This document shows, one piece after another, positions 32,516 through 42,948 of a stretch of 64,000 nucleotides of DNA. The position numbers and the translations under genes were made by a program. The stretch is taken from NCBI GenBank assembly GCA_936450465.1, contig OW388304.1:40176914-40240913 (forward strand), read 5' to 3'. Each line of letters opens with the position of its first letter. Position 1 is the stretch's first letter. Under the pieces are notes generated by a model. It did not search any database. It was not told the DNA's origin and worked only from the letters and a program-made list of their open reading frames with translations. The DNA is from Gibbula magus. Lineage: Eukaryota > Mollusca > Gastropoda > Trochida > Trochidae.

Positions 32516-33427
32516 CTGCTCAATCTAAGTCAGATTTGTACATATTTTACAGTTTGTATTTATGCCAATAGAATTTAGTCACTTTGTCTTAACCACATTT
32601 AATGAAATATTTTTGATAATTCTGTCATTCTATCTTTCTGTTTATTGTGGTTTTCCATTCTGTTCAGATCTGCTCAATTTTAGTCAGATATGTACATATT
32701 TTTCAGTTTGTATATGTTTGTCGTATTGATAACAAATTGTGTCTTGATGCTTTATATTCTATTAACCGGTAGCATTCTCAGAATATGATTATTGATATAT
32801 TCTATAGTGTAGTGCAGGCAGAGGATTTGGATATTTCATATGTATTATGTAATTTTGTGAAACTATGTAAATCTTGTACAGATTTTAGTTTTAAAGTCAA
32901 CACACTTCTTAAGGACCAAATGTTCAAAACTGAAATATATATTGTTCATGTTGTGATCCATACAATTTTTAATTGAATATCGCCAAAGGAGCATGTGTAA
33001 TGCACTTACATGTAGTGTTCATTTTCATCAATATACATGTTTTTGTTACCAAAGCACAAGGAGTTGCACAGGCAAAATGGAGTAACTGTTAAAAAACTTG
33101 ATCATGTGGGTGGTGAAATTGCATCTAATAAAAATTATTCAATTTATTCACAACTTGTCAGCAATTATATTCAGTTCATTGTTATCTTAGGATTTGATGA
33201 CGATGAGTTGACAACCAGTATGTGTCCTGGCGGTATGACAACCTTTCTCTTTTGTTAAGCAAAGACATTGAATCTCGTGTTTGAAATCAGTAATCGTGAC
33301 ACTGTTTTATGATGCCGTTCTCTTCCCCAAGATGTTCCCACGGAACCTATTTATAATCCAACAGCTTTCTTGTGCGGCGAGAATTCGTTTGATAAAATAT
33401 GTGTGTCTAATCAGCAACAATGCTTCA
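32516..33427. other. No gene recognised
   Basis: AT-rich sequence with short open frames lacking recognisable content or splice context. Confidence 0.4.
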
Positions 33428-33745
33428 AACTGGGTGGACAGTGTAGTGGTTAGTGTGTTTGACTTCTGATCAAGAGGTCCGTGGTTCGAATCAAGCCAGG
33501 GTCACGGCAACTTAGTCTGCAGTAGCACTGTTCTACATGATGCAAAGTTTGGGTGCAATGCTATACTGAGTTTAAGCGCAGTACCACCCATAATTCGCTA
33601 GTTCCAGCTGTTGCTCGCAGGTTTCATCGCAATGCATAACCTCCATGGTTTTGCGGGCTTTCTCCCTGCAATAATACTAGCAGCCGTGATGTAAGGGAAA
33701 TACTTTCGAACGCAGCGTTAAACCACAATTCACCTCACCCCATTC
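33428..33745 (+). mobile_element. SINE-1 copy, diverged
   Basis: Head 'gggtggacagtgtagtggtt' (degenerate A box), B box GGTTCGAATC, full body, and a tail ending GCGTTAAACCAC. Confidence 0.78.
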
Positions 33746-34051
33746 CTATAACTGTTTTCCTAACTAACTTGTGAGATGCATGCATCTCTCGACAAAGTCA
33801 GACAAAGAAGAATTTTGATTGGATTGGTAAAAGGATGATCTTTTCTGCAACTCTTCACAGGTAAAAGCTTTAAAAATATACAGGTAATCAATTAATTAAA
33901 AAACACATTATTTTGGAAGATGTCTTTGGAAACCTCTGTGAGAGTAGACATTATCCCAAGTATTCTGCAATTGTGAAATTGCAAAACGATTTAATCATGA
34001 GTTTGATTATGTTCATGGATTTGATTTGTGTGTACCAGTAATATATCAACT

Positions 34052-34220
34052 TCCTAATGCAAAGCATAACTCGCCAGTCTCCATCACTAGCTAAATTAGG
34101 TCTTACAGCATTTCCTTCACATTTCCTAGCTGAATTTCAGATGCAGTGAAAGAAATGCTGCAAGGCTTAATTTAGCGAGTAAAGGAGACTGACGAGTTAT
34201 GCCTGGCATTAGGAAGTTGG
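34052..34220. mobile_element. Foldback family A copy
   Basis: The arms 'cttcctaatgcaaagcataa...gccagtctccatca' and the inverted 'tgacgagttatgcctggcat...taggaagtt' pair. It resembles the copies at 54037-54255 and 58461-58664. Confidence 0.7.
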
Positions 34221-34504
34221 TGATATATGTGTCATTGTGTTGTGAACCCTTACTTGATTTTGCTTTGTGTGAAGTTACAATGTGTGCAATATTGAATGTA
34301 ACCATGTACTAGATTACATGTAATGAAGTCCCTGATGTAACCTGACACAATATACATTGAGAGGTATATGAATATACACAATATTTGTACATACAGATAT
34401 ATAATCAAGACTTTCATATAGTGTTCATTTCTTTATTCACCCAGCGATTGATTCATAATAAAGCTATTTTGTAATACATTTTCTGTTGTTTTATTTCTGA
34501 AGTC

Positions 34505-34700
34505 AATCTTCCGGTGCCCCAGTCTTTCATTGGCTAATTCAAATAATTCAAAACTTGCTGCATATTGTTGCCATTTCTGTGAGAGATTTCCGATTACATT
34601 ACCAATTCAGGTGCTGCAGGCTGCTACGCTGGTACATAAAAGCTAGCAAAATGCAGCAAGGTTTAAATAAGTTGGCGACAGATTGGCCTTGGGGGGTTAG
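34505..34700. mobile_element. Diverged foldback family A relative
   Basis: 'ccagtctttcattggctaat' on the left and 'ttggcgacagattggccttg' on the right are degraded arms. Low similarity otherwise. Confidence 0.45.
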
Positions 34701-34953
34701 TTCTAAACAGGTAAACATATTACAAATTTGAATACAATATTGTTATGATTACTCTGAATAATAAAAGGAGACCTTTTTAAAGTCACGGAAAAGCACATGG
34801 TTTATAATTATAGGTAAATCTTAAAGGTCAGGCTCTTGTTTATTGCGTTGATCATGCTAAATGACTTTCCTAAGGCATGGACTGAGAAGGAACAGGGTCC
34901 AAATTATTGCTGATGAATCCACTGAAAGAAATTACCCAAAATTTCTTAATTTA

Positions 34954-35473
34954 CACTGTCCGCCAAAAGAAACGCCTACTTGATTTTCCTTGAAATTAAA
35001 AAAGGGGAAATAGATGATGAAATATAATTAATGGTTGTTCTCTTCGTTATGCTGAAACAATAATTAATATGAAAGTCCATTGAAATCATAGAAAAATGGT
35101 GATTAGAGTCAATAACATTCATGAAAACCACGCCAAATGAAAACAGCTATTTCCGGTTGGTTCACTTGTGCACCGTACCAACGTATATCGGTTTCGTCAT
35201 CGCCACTTAAATGTGAATGTGTGCCTGTATTGTTGCTCGTGGTTGTATGAACATCTGTTTCGAAAGTTTTTTCTGATCAACCACTGCTTGAAAACTGAAC
35301 AGTTCTGTTGTCTCATTTCAACGATTCCTTTGAAACTTGACAACTTCTTGAATTTAAATATATTATGTAGAAATGTTGCAACTTCATAATGCTATAATAT
35401 TGCTCAACTGTTCGTAATAATTTTTACGAAATCTGATAAGATATCAGATAGGCGTTTCTTTTGGCCGACAGTG
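34954..35473. mobile_element. TA-flanked mariner-like MITE, copy 1
   Basis: The inverted ends are CACTGTCCGCCAAAAGAAAC and CACTGTCGGCCAAAAGAAAC, flanked by TA (34952-34953, 35474-35475). 520 bp with no transposase. A second copy lies at 60303-60955. TA duplication fits Tc1/mariner. Confidence 0.8.
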
Positions 35474-35774
35474 TAGCTTATCCATTGAACATTTCAATAC
35501 CTTTGCATTTGACAGGCTAGAAGTAGTGATATCTGTTTCAACCATTAAACTCATCCATCAGTTTTACAAAACGTGAAAATGAATTTAAGACAATAAGAAC
35601 TTTAGTTCATTAACAATTATTAACAATAATAACTCATTCACCAATATCTTCAATATAAGTATTATTTTGAAAGCTTTCATCAACAATCAATTCTGTGACA
35701 TGACACTAAATAACAAGTTTTGTTTTGACTTCAATCATTCAATCATTTTGAAGTAGTCTTGCGTATACAATACC

Positions 35775-35955
35775 CAACCTCCCTCGGAAGTCATAAATTG
35801 CGCCAGTCTCTATTGACTAATTTAAGCCTTCCTGCATGCTGGTACCTTTCCCGTGCTAAAACAGCAATGCTTTGCTAGCACAGAAAAGTTTACCATATGC
35901 AGCAAGGTAAATTAGCCAGTAGAGACTGGCGCCAGTAATGAATTGCTAGGGAAGA
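35775..35955. mobile_element. Foldback family A copy, diverged
   Basis: 'gcgccagtctctattgacta' on the left and 'ccagtagagactggcgccag' on the right form the arms. Confidence 0.65.
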
Positions 35956-35991
35956 TGACAATTACCTGATGGATGAATGCTTTGCAACTTA

Positions 35992-36450
35992 AAGGAGCAG
36001 TAGCACGTTTTTTGCTCATATATCCTTCTTATGAGGTGACTGCATGTTCATATGTTTCGGCTTTATACCAGTGATGGGTACTGCGATATAGGTGACTGCT
36101 CTCGCTATTGACTGAAGCTGGGAGTCTATCTCCATGTGTTGGATTCTGTTGAATCTGTTGTGTCTGTAAGCAATAGTTCTATGTCAATTTCATTGTGATA
36201 CCAATATGAAAACTCATTGAAGCGCCCGTAAAAGGGCAGTAGTACATTTTCTGTGAATAAAGAGATCTCACAAATCGAAAAAAATTTTTACAAAGTGTCA
36301 AACAACCTTCTTCAATCAATAAATAGAGTTCTGAATGAATGGTTATGTTTCGATAAAGCAAAGCGGATCCATTCACAAACCTTGAGTTATTAAAAGGTGT
36401 TCACACCAAAATGGCTGCTAGCATTTTTCGTTTTATAAGTGAATCCGTTT
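35992..36450. mobile_element. Fragments of TTAA MITE family B
   Basis: 'TTAAAGGAGCAGTAGCACG' at 35992-36010 is a solitary family-B end. A diverged second relative starts near 36233 (AGGGCAGTAGTACATT) and includes 'caaaatggctgctagcattt' like the intact copy. Confidence 0.5.
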
Positions 36451-36809
36451 TCTACAAATACGCATAATCGTGACCCGCAATGGGCTGTTTTATCCTTTTA
36501 ACTAGATATATACTGCATAAAATTATAAATGACAAAGTTGAAGATAAGGAAATAATTAGTTATCTTCTGAAGTTGCAAAACTAAATGACAAAAATGAGAA
36601 CATGCACAAAATCGAAAAAAAATACAACTGAAAACGGTGAAACTGATAAATGCTGCAGTTTTGGATAAAATAGTTATTTTTGAAGGTGTAACAGATTCAT
36701 TATAAATGTGCATTGCACACCCATGTTCAAACATCACAAAACATGTAATTAATTTCACCGGTGCGTTTCTATTTCTGAACAGTATATCACTTTGAACTAT
36801 GAGACTTAC

Positions 36810-36945
36810 CTCACTTTGCAAGCAATAAGAATCAAGGCGGTGACACACAGACAAGCTATACCAACTGCGCCGATCACAATGCCTATTGGAAACTTTCGTT
36901 CATTGGAATAATTAAACATTCCAGTTTCTTGGTTCATGTTGTCTT
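36810..36945 (-). CDS. Transmembrane-domain exon of a minus-strand gene
   Basis: The acceptor is CTGCTTACAG (minus strand, exon starts 36945) and the donor GTAAGT after 36810. The 136-nt exon begins in phase 1 and ends in phase 2. It encodes a short hydrophilic stretch (EDNMNQETGMFNYSNERK, first codon split), then a hydrophobic helix FPIGIVIGAVGIACLCVTAL-ILIAC, then KVR. This is the usual layout of a type I single-pass membrane protein: ectodomain, helix, basic stop-transfer. Which gene owns it is not settled: it is phase-compatible with 38086-37997 and also with the exon at 56188-56033. No cytoplasmic exon was identified further downstream. Confidence 0.6.
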
Positions 36946-37996
36946 CTGTAAGCAGGTAGACACGACAGGTAATCAATCAATCAATTAAAAATGTATTACA
37001 TAATCTTTAATTCCAAAGATGTAACACACGACAAATATAGTTCTACCCTCACACTCGAGTATCTCGATGTATCTTTTGACTTTTTTTTTAAAAAGTGTGA
37101 ATTTTGGCCGAGCGAGAGGGAGGTTTATGTACAAATGTGTGCACGTGTCCTAAAATGAGATTAATACACTCCGAAGAATGTCATTATATGACTTTTACGA
37201 AACGAGTGTAATGAATGTTTATATTGCCGAGCGAGAGCGACGATTGTACACGAAGTGGCACGATTTAAAAAAAAATCACATGTCACATTTTCGAGTGTAA
37301 TAATATTCCATTTGAATCACTTTAAAATAGCAAGAAAACGACCCACTTCTTTTGGGACGGCAAGGTACAATTGCTTCACGAATTATTGAGCTATGTAAAC
37401 GTGATAAATAGAGATTACATAACGAGTGAGTGTTGAATATCGAAAATATTCCAACGAGATATTTTTAAATGTTGTGACAATAAAAGATACATGTACATAT
37501 CTTTCAACAGAGTAAAAATTAAATTAATGTATAATCGGATAATGTTGATTTTAAATGTCTTTGATAAGCATATATTTTTTTATTTTGTTTATTAAAATTG
37601 ATAACATATGGAAATTAAATTAATAAAAAATAATGTCGACATAATTTACTCTCTTATTTCTTAACCGATTTCGCTCAAATTTGGAACATAAACTCTCCAT
37701 ATTGTATTGAAACAGTATATGATTGCAAAAATCTAAATTTTGAATTTTGAAAATATTGTCAAAACAGCGATTCGAACCCCTGTGAATAAAGCTATACTTT
37801 TTCACTCTCATTTCTAGCTTAGTTATCGATATTCAAAAACGACGGTTTCTTACTGCGATGTTTTTGAGAACTTGAACAAGTAATGTTTCCAAAGATTTTA
37901 AGTTTATTAGTTGCCTTCTATAGATATTACGCAAATATTTTTCATAAGTTAGTATTACCCGCTAAAATAAAATATCTTGCATTATTGTGTGTATAC

Positions 37997-38086
37997 CTTC
38001 TTTTGCCTGTCCATTTAATTCATTAAAATCGTTCATATCAGCTGGTTTGTGCATGGTTACTCTTAGTCTTACATTTATAATAGACT
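37997..38086 (-). CDS. Small extracellular exon of a minus-strand membrane protein gene
   Basis: The acceptor is TTCATTCCAG and the donor GTATAC. The 90-nt open exon starts and ends in phase 1. It encodes SIINVRLRVTMHKPADMNDF and then NELNGQAKE. The first part has an alternating beta-strand-like pattern similar in style to the exon at 59173-58910, but I recognise no family. It splices in phase to the transmembrane exon at 36945-36810. Alternative reading: a chance open stretch; the flanking splice sites make an exon more likely. Confidence 0.5.
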
Positions 38087-38596
38087 CTGGAATGAATATT
38101 TTATAAAATTTCAAAATTTGAGAACAGTGAAAATATCATAAAATGGAGCATGTGAGATGTGTTAATGTTCTGAATATGCCTGAATATATTCAATGCATAT
38201 TTTTTTTAAATAAGCTAGGTGACGATATTCTGAACATAATGATGTAAAAGTTATGCATTGTGCATGCACTTACTGTAAAATTTCAACCCCTTGAATCGAA
38301 TAGGAAACGTTTTCATATCGACGTCAAACACGCACCGGCAGGCCATTTTGGATTGAAAATACGTTGAAGATTTTTAATTCGTCACTTCTCAATAAAATAA
38401 AATTAAACATAGATATTTATTACATCACGTGAAAGCCCATTGATTTTTTATTCGGAAAATGTGAACGTTTTCATGAATCACAGAACTTTGTCACACACTT
38501 TTGTCATATCATGTCAAAGGGTCAAACGTCAATGACGTGTCAATAAATGGAAACAACTTGGGCCACAATTGTTGCCTACAGCAGGCAGGACATTAA

Positions 38597-38983
38597 AGGT
38601 ACAGTACAGATTGCAACCGAAAACTACCATTTTGATGATAGTCGACTTAACATATTGACGATATGAAGGTAAAAGTGGTGATTTCTGATCGAAAACCGGA
38701 CAATGTATCGCGATTGACGCGCGATAATGAGTCAATCTTATTTAAAATAGACCAAATAATAAATTTGGGTTGCTAATGTTGAAAAGGTCATATAACGACT
38801 GTGTATGTAAATGGAACGTGCAGTTTCGGTTTCTGCATATGCATAATGATGTTACTCGCTTTTAGTTGGAAACTAGAAACTATGATATATTTGGTTATTT
38901 GGGATGAATATGCAAGCTGAGTGAATTTGTTTGTATTGTAAACAGTACATCTGGTGAGTTTAGGAAACACAATGGATGCACCT
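38597..38983. mobile_element. TTAA MITE family A, copy 5, internally shortened
   Basis: TTAA at 38593-38596 and 38984-38987; ends AGGTACAGTACAGATTG and, inverted, AGGTGCATCCATTGTGTT. The left subterminal region is shortened relative to copies 1 and 2. Confidence 0.78.
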
Positions 38984-39305
38984 TTAAACTAATTCTGTAA
39001 TCTGTATGCTCTTTAAAAAATTAAGGGGTCTGGATGATAGACTTGGTTACTTTTAAAGTGAAATAAAGTGAACAAGTAAGTACACCAGATTTCGCGAAAG
39101 TTTTGCGAACGCCGGTGTACTTAATTTTGCACAGTAGTGTAGATTCAAAGAAGTAATATTTCTTTTAGTTATCCGATTTTATCGTTTGGACACCTCTTTA
39201 AAAACAAGTATTTAATATTTAAAATAAACTCAGATTTCATAGAACAATGTGAGAGAAAAGAAAAAATCATGACACCATTTAACAACAAATATGATATGAT
39301 AATAT

Positions 39306-39330
39306 ACTCACCTGTAAAAAAAGAAAGTTT
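39306..39330 (-). promoter_or_regulatory. Candidate recursive splice site (ratchet point)
   Basis: On the minus strand the sequence reads TTTCTTTTTTTACAG|GTGAGT: a full 3' splice site fused directly to a full 5' splice site without exon between. It lies in the intron that would join 54711 or 56033 to 38086. The upstream sequence contains stops in the frames checked, so it is not simply the end of a long exon. Confidence 0.4.
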
Positions 39331-39715
39331 AGTGGCTTATATATATATAGGAATTGTCTTTCTTCTGTGCTGCTGACATGTGCGTTACAACAAACCTGAA
39401 CATCGACAATCGCCTTCAAAGAAATACACTACGCGGCAAAAGAAACTATGCCAAATTTTCCACGGAGTCACAACATAAAATGGTGCTAGCTGCCTGAGAA
39501 ACTGTGATGAGTATATCTCATAAACAAATAAATACATTTTCATTTATCAGGGTATGATATTTGAAATTCTGTTCAAACACTCATGGGGTGTTGAAATTGC
39601 TATTTTTAAATATTGTATTGACAAGGGGATTGCCATTTAAGTTAAATTAATGGAATACAGAAATTAAGTTTATAAAATATGTTGCCGACTATATACATCT
39701 TCTTGAACATTAATT

Positions 39716-39790
39716 CGTTGACGCGTCGTTACTATAGCTCGTTAACGCGTCGTTACTGTAGCTCGTTAACGCGTCGTTACTGTAGGTCGT
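39716..39790. repeat. 24-bp tandem repeat, about three units
   Basis: Units begin ACGCGTCGTTAC at 39721, 39745 and 39769, nearly identical (one changes CTATAG to CTGTAG). Not coding. Confidence 0.85.
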
Positions 39791-40282
39791 CATAAAACAA
39801 TCAAACTATCCATATTTCACTCTCCTATCTCGCCTAGTTAAGGACATTCCAAAACGGCAACATTTTAAAAGGCCTGCTTTTCAGAAACATTAACAGATAA
39901 TGTTTCAAAACTTAAAAATAAGCTTAGTTAGTTTCCAGAGATATGATCATGATGTAACTATCTTTCAGTCGTGTTTATCGTCGTGATATTAAGTATTGTT
40001 TCTTTTGTCGCGTACTGTATATCAGGGCTTAGTACGGGGAATAATCTTATCTCAACACGTAGAATGTAAATCCAATCTTGGGATTGAAAGTCCTTTCACA
40101 ACGTCTGGAGCAACCCTCCTAGTCGGAAACAACCTGGAGAGCTTCCCCCCTCAGGCTGTTCCATCCTGTGCGGGTTTCTATGTTCAACCAAAACCTGAAA
40201 ACGTGTTTTACCCTTTACGGAAAGTCCTCGTGATCGGTCTTTATCCTTTATGTAAGTCCTTCGTACCGATTGATACGGTGTA
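39791..40282. other. No gene recognised
   Basis: The short open frame 39996-40283 has no recognisable domain and no supporting splice sites. Confidence 0.4.
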
Positions 40283-40337
40283 GAGGTGAGGTGAGGTGAG
40301 TTGGGGTTTAACGCCGCTTTCAAGAGTATTTCACTTA
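40283..40337 (-). mobile_element. SINE-1 (minus orientation), tail part, split by the gypsy element
   Basis: The inverse of the SINE-1 tail ('tttaacgccgctttcaagag...tatttcactta') stops at the gypsy 5' LTR and resumes at 53366. Confidence 0.88.
40334..40337 (+). repeat. Target-site duplication of the gypsy element (left)
   Basis: CTTA at 40334-40337 equals CTTA at 53366-53369. Uninterrupted SINE-1 copies show one CTTA at this position (read as TAAG in the + orientation). Confidence 0.9.
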
Positions 40338-42814
40338 TGTAAAGTGTGCAGATTTGAATCTATTTATATATAAAATATCCCCAAATCTTTCCCTTTTCCT
40401 AATGAAAAGTAGGTCAACCAGGATAGCTTACAGATTGATCCCAGATGTCTCAAAGTCTAAGCACTGGGGCAGTGGGGCCAGTGGGGGCACTTTAGGGACT
40501 GGTGGAGTTAGCTTGTTCCAAGTTCTGACCAATCGCAGTTGGTCTAGTGGTTGGTCATGTGACCTGTGAATGCCCAAGAGGGCAAGTTGCACTCTATCTC
40601 GCCCTCTTTTGTCTTTGCTTCCACACAAGCTGCATCAACTGTATTAGCTCTCTTTATCAATAGGTAAGATTAAGCCCTCATTATCTGTTTTAATGCATTG
40701 TTGTTTAGTTTTACTTCAAGATGCTATTTGGCACATTTGCCTCTGGTGATTTTATATGCTATCCCCAAATTAAAAAGTTATCATAACAACAATTAATGTA
40801 ATTACTGGTTTCAGGGGTTCTGGCAATTTTAAATTGTAAAGATTCTTGTTGTACGAACTTGTTGCTTAAGGGCATAGTTCTATGTGCACTCAAAGGCAAG
40901 AATATCTGGCGCTCCATTTTAGCAAAATTCACATTTCCTTTTGGAAATGGCATTTATGTAATTTTCCTCTATTTCATTTGGAAGTAATTCAATTATTCAG
41001 ACCTGCCACTCAAAATTCCATCACTTTTAGATTTGCCACTCAAAAATTAGTCTAGCTCATTGCTAACCTCTAAATTCTCTTAATTCCAAATTCAACCATT
41101 TGGAATAAATGTAGCAAAGTGCTGACAACAGCAAAATACCCAAAACTGAACCAGCATTAATCATCCCTTTGTCTAGTGACCAACATGTGGTGCTAATTAA
41201 GGGATTCCAGTGGCCAAGCCATTCAGCTGGGAAACCCACCTCTATTTTTAGATTGCTCCTTGAGGGAACCTCCTCTAAGGGAATTGTGGGTATCCAACAT
41301 GGCCGCCCCCATATGTAAACAAAACAGCGTCGTCTGCTAGGGATTTATACTCAATCTATTTGTTACACTCATCGTTTATGTATCATCTTATGGATTTTAA
41401 ATAACAGGTATATAAGCTTTGCAGTAATAATTTCATCCTGCTCACATCATCATATTATTTATTAAAAGTTATTTGGTAATTTCATTGGCACATTTCAATT
41501 CATGTCATATGCGCTCATGCATCATATAATTATTTCATAGTAATCATTGTTTTTCATCGCACAACAAGCTATAAGTTTACTTTATAATTTACTTATAGCG
41601 TGGGGTGTTTTTTTCACAATGATACTATCATATTTTATCTATTTTATTGGCTAAGCATTAACAATCATTGTTTTCCATTGCAATTCATATTCATGATTCA
41701 TTGTATATTTCCATATTTCAACATGACTGTTCATATACAATACTTATGTGATGTCTTTTCACAAAGGTTAATGCTATCATTGTTTTTCATCACGCAACAA
41801 ACTATAAATTGCATTATATATTTATAGTGTGGGGTGTTTTTTCACAATGATTTAGCCATTGCCAACATTGTTTACTTTTCCATGTTGCTGCTTGATGTAA
41901 AGTCACAAATAATCCAATAATACACTTTGTATTATTCATATGGCCCATTTCCTTTTACCTTCAACATTTAGTAAAATTTAATTATGTAATATCTAAGTAT
42001 TGCATTTTGAATATATTTCATTTTACTAAAGTTAGGTATCCTTATTCTGGGTAGTCTCCAGTTACTCTACTCAATGGTTTATGTACACATTGTTGGAGCC
42101 AGCCTCTAATAGACTGGTATGATCAACCAACAAACAGTCATATCCCACCTTTATTATTTCCCATATTAGTATAGGCCAGGTGTCCTGTCATGGTTAATAA
42201 TTTGTTACACAATACCGGTATTGTTAGGGTTTTTCCTATCATATGCATATCATGCACTTTGGGGGGTAAATATATCCTTTCAAGTTGTAAGTTTGTATGT
42301 TTCTGGCCTATTGGTAAACATGTGACTTATACCTTACATCAAGTGGCAACTTCATTTTCTGTGGTAGGATGTGATGAGATCTCTCTGGGAAAGTAAAGTA
42401 ATAAATATAATTTTATACAAATCCTCATTTGGGTGGGTATATGCACATACTGTTGCAAACCAAATTGTATTTTCTCATTTATTATATTATCTTTCTAACC
42501 TGTAAGTAGTTCTCATCATATCCATCCAATGCCACTTTAATTAATTAAAATAATTTACTATTATTAATTCAAAGAGCTCTTTTGTCTTTGCTTCCACACA
42601 AGCTGCATCAACTGTATTAGCTCTCTTTATCAATAGGTACCAGCTCGGAAGCTCAGACAAGACCAGCACCATATAGTCACTCAATACATTATCATCAAAT
42701 TTAATTCTTGTGTTGTGTTGTCTTTGATTGGAGTACTCGTGCTAGCACACTTGCCCATCCCTTTACAGTGAGACGAGATTGACAAATTAATTGGCGATTT
42801 CACCAAGTCTTACA
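40338..42814 (+). repeat. 5' LTR of gypsy element
   Basis: Starts TGTAAAGTG, ends CTTACA. A TATA-like stretch (TATATATAAAA, about 40365-40375) lies only about 30 bp from the start, which would make U3 very short. A 63-bp direct repeat (40604-40666 and 42577-42639) encloses most of the LTR. LTRs of 2.5 kb are long for this class. Confidence 0.93.
40604..42639 (+). repeat. 63-bp direct repeats bounding an intron-like LTR cassette
   Basis: 40604-40666 equals 42577-42639, offset 1973 bp. Copy 1 ends ...CAATAG|GTAAGA (donor-like); copy 2 reads CTCTCTTTATCAATAG|GTACC (acceptor-like). Splicing between them would remove 40664-42636 and leave an LTR of about 504 bp. The same arrangement occurs in the 3' LTR (51155-53190). 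Confidence 0.7.
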
Positions 42815-42815
42815 T

Positions 42816-42833
42816 TGGCGCCCAACGTGGGGC
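42816..42833 (+). other. Primer binding site, tRNA-Lys1,2 type
   Basis: TGGCGCCCAACGTGGGGC begins one base after the LTR. From memory this is the same 18-mer as the tRNA-Lys1,2 primer site of Mason-Pfizer-type retroviruses. Confidence 0.88.
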
Positions 42834-42948
42834 ATTGTGTTTTAGCGCTCGTGTACTCCTCAAAGATCAGAGCAACACCAAAAGAACACAAAATATTCAT
42901 CACTCCTATCTTAGTAACTTGACAAAGACTAAGACAGACTCAGTCATC

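Noticed and set aside
36498..36854. 118-residue minus-strand ORF as a complete gene
   Set aside because: It reads the end of the transmembrane exon in a frame other than the splice-consistent one and runs on into the intron.
42835..42948. Extended gag start at 42835
   Set aside because: The frame is open there but begins with TTG, directly after the primer site; the first ATG in frame is 42949.
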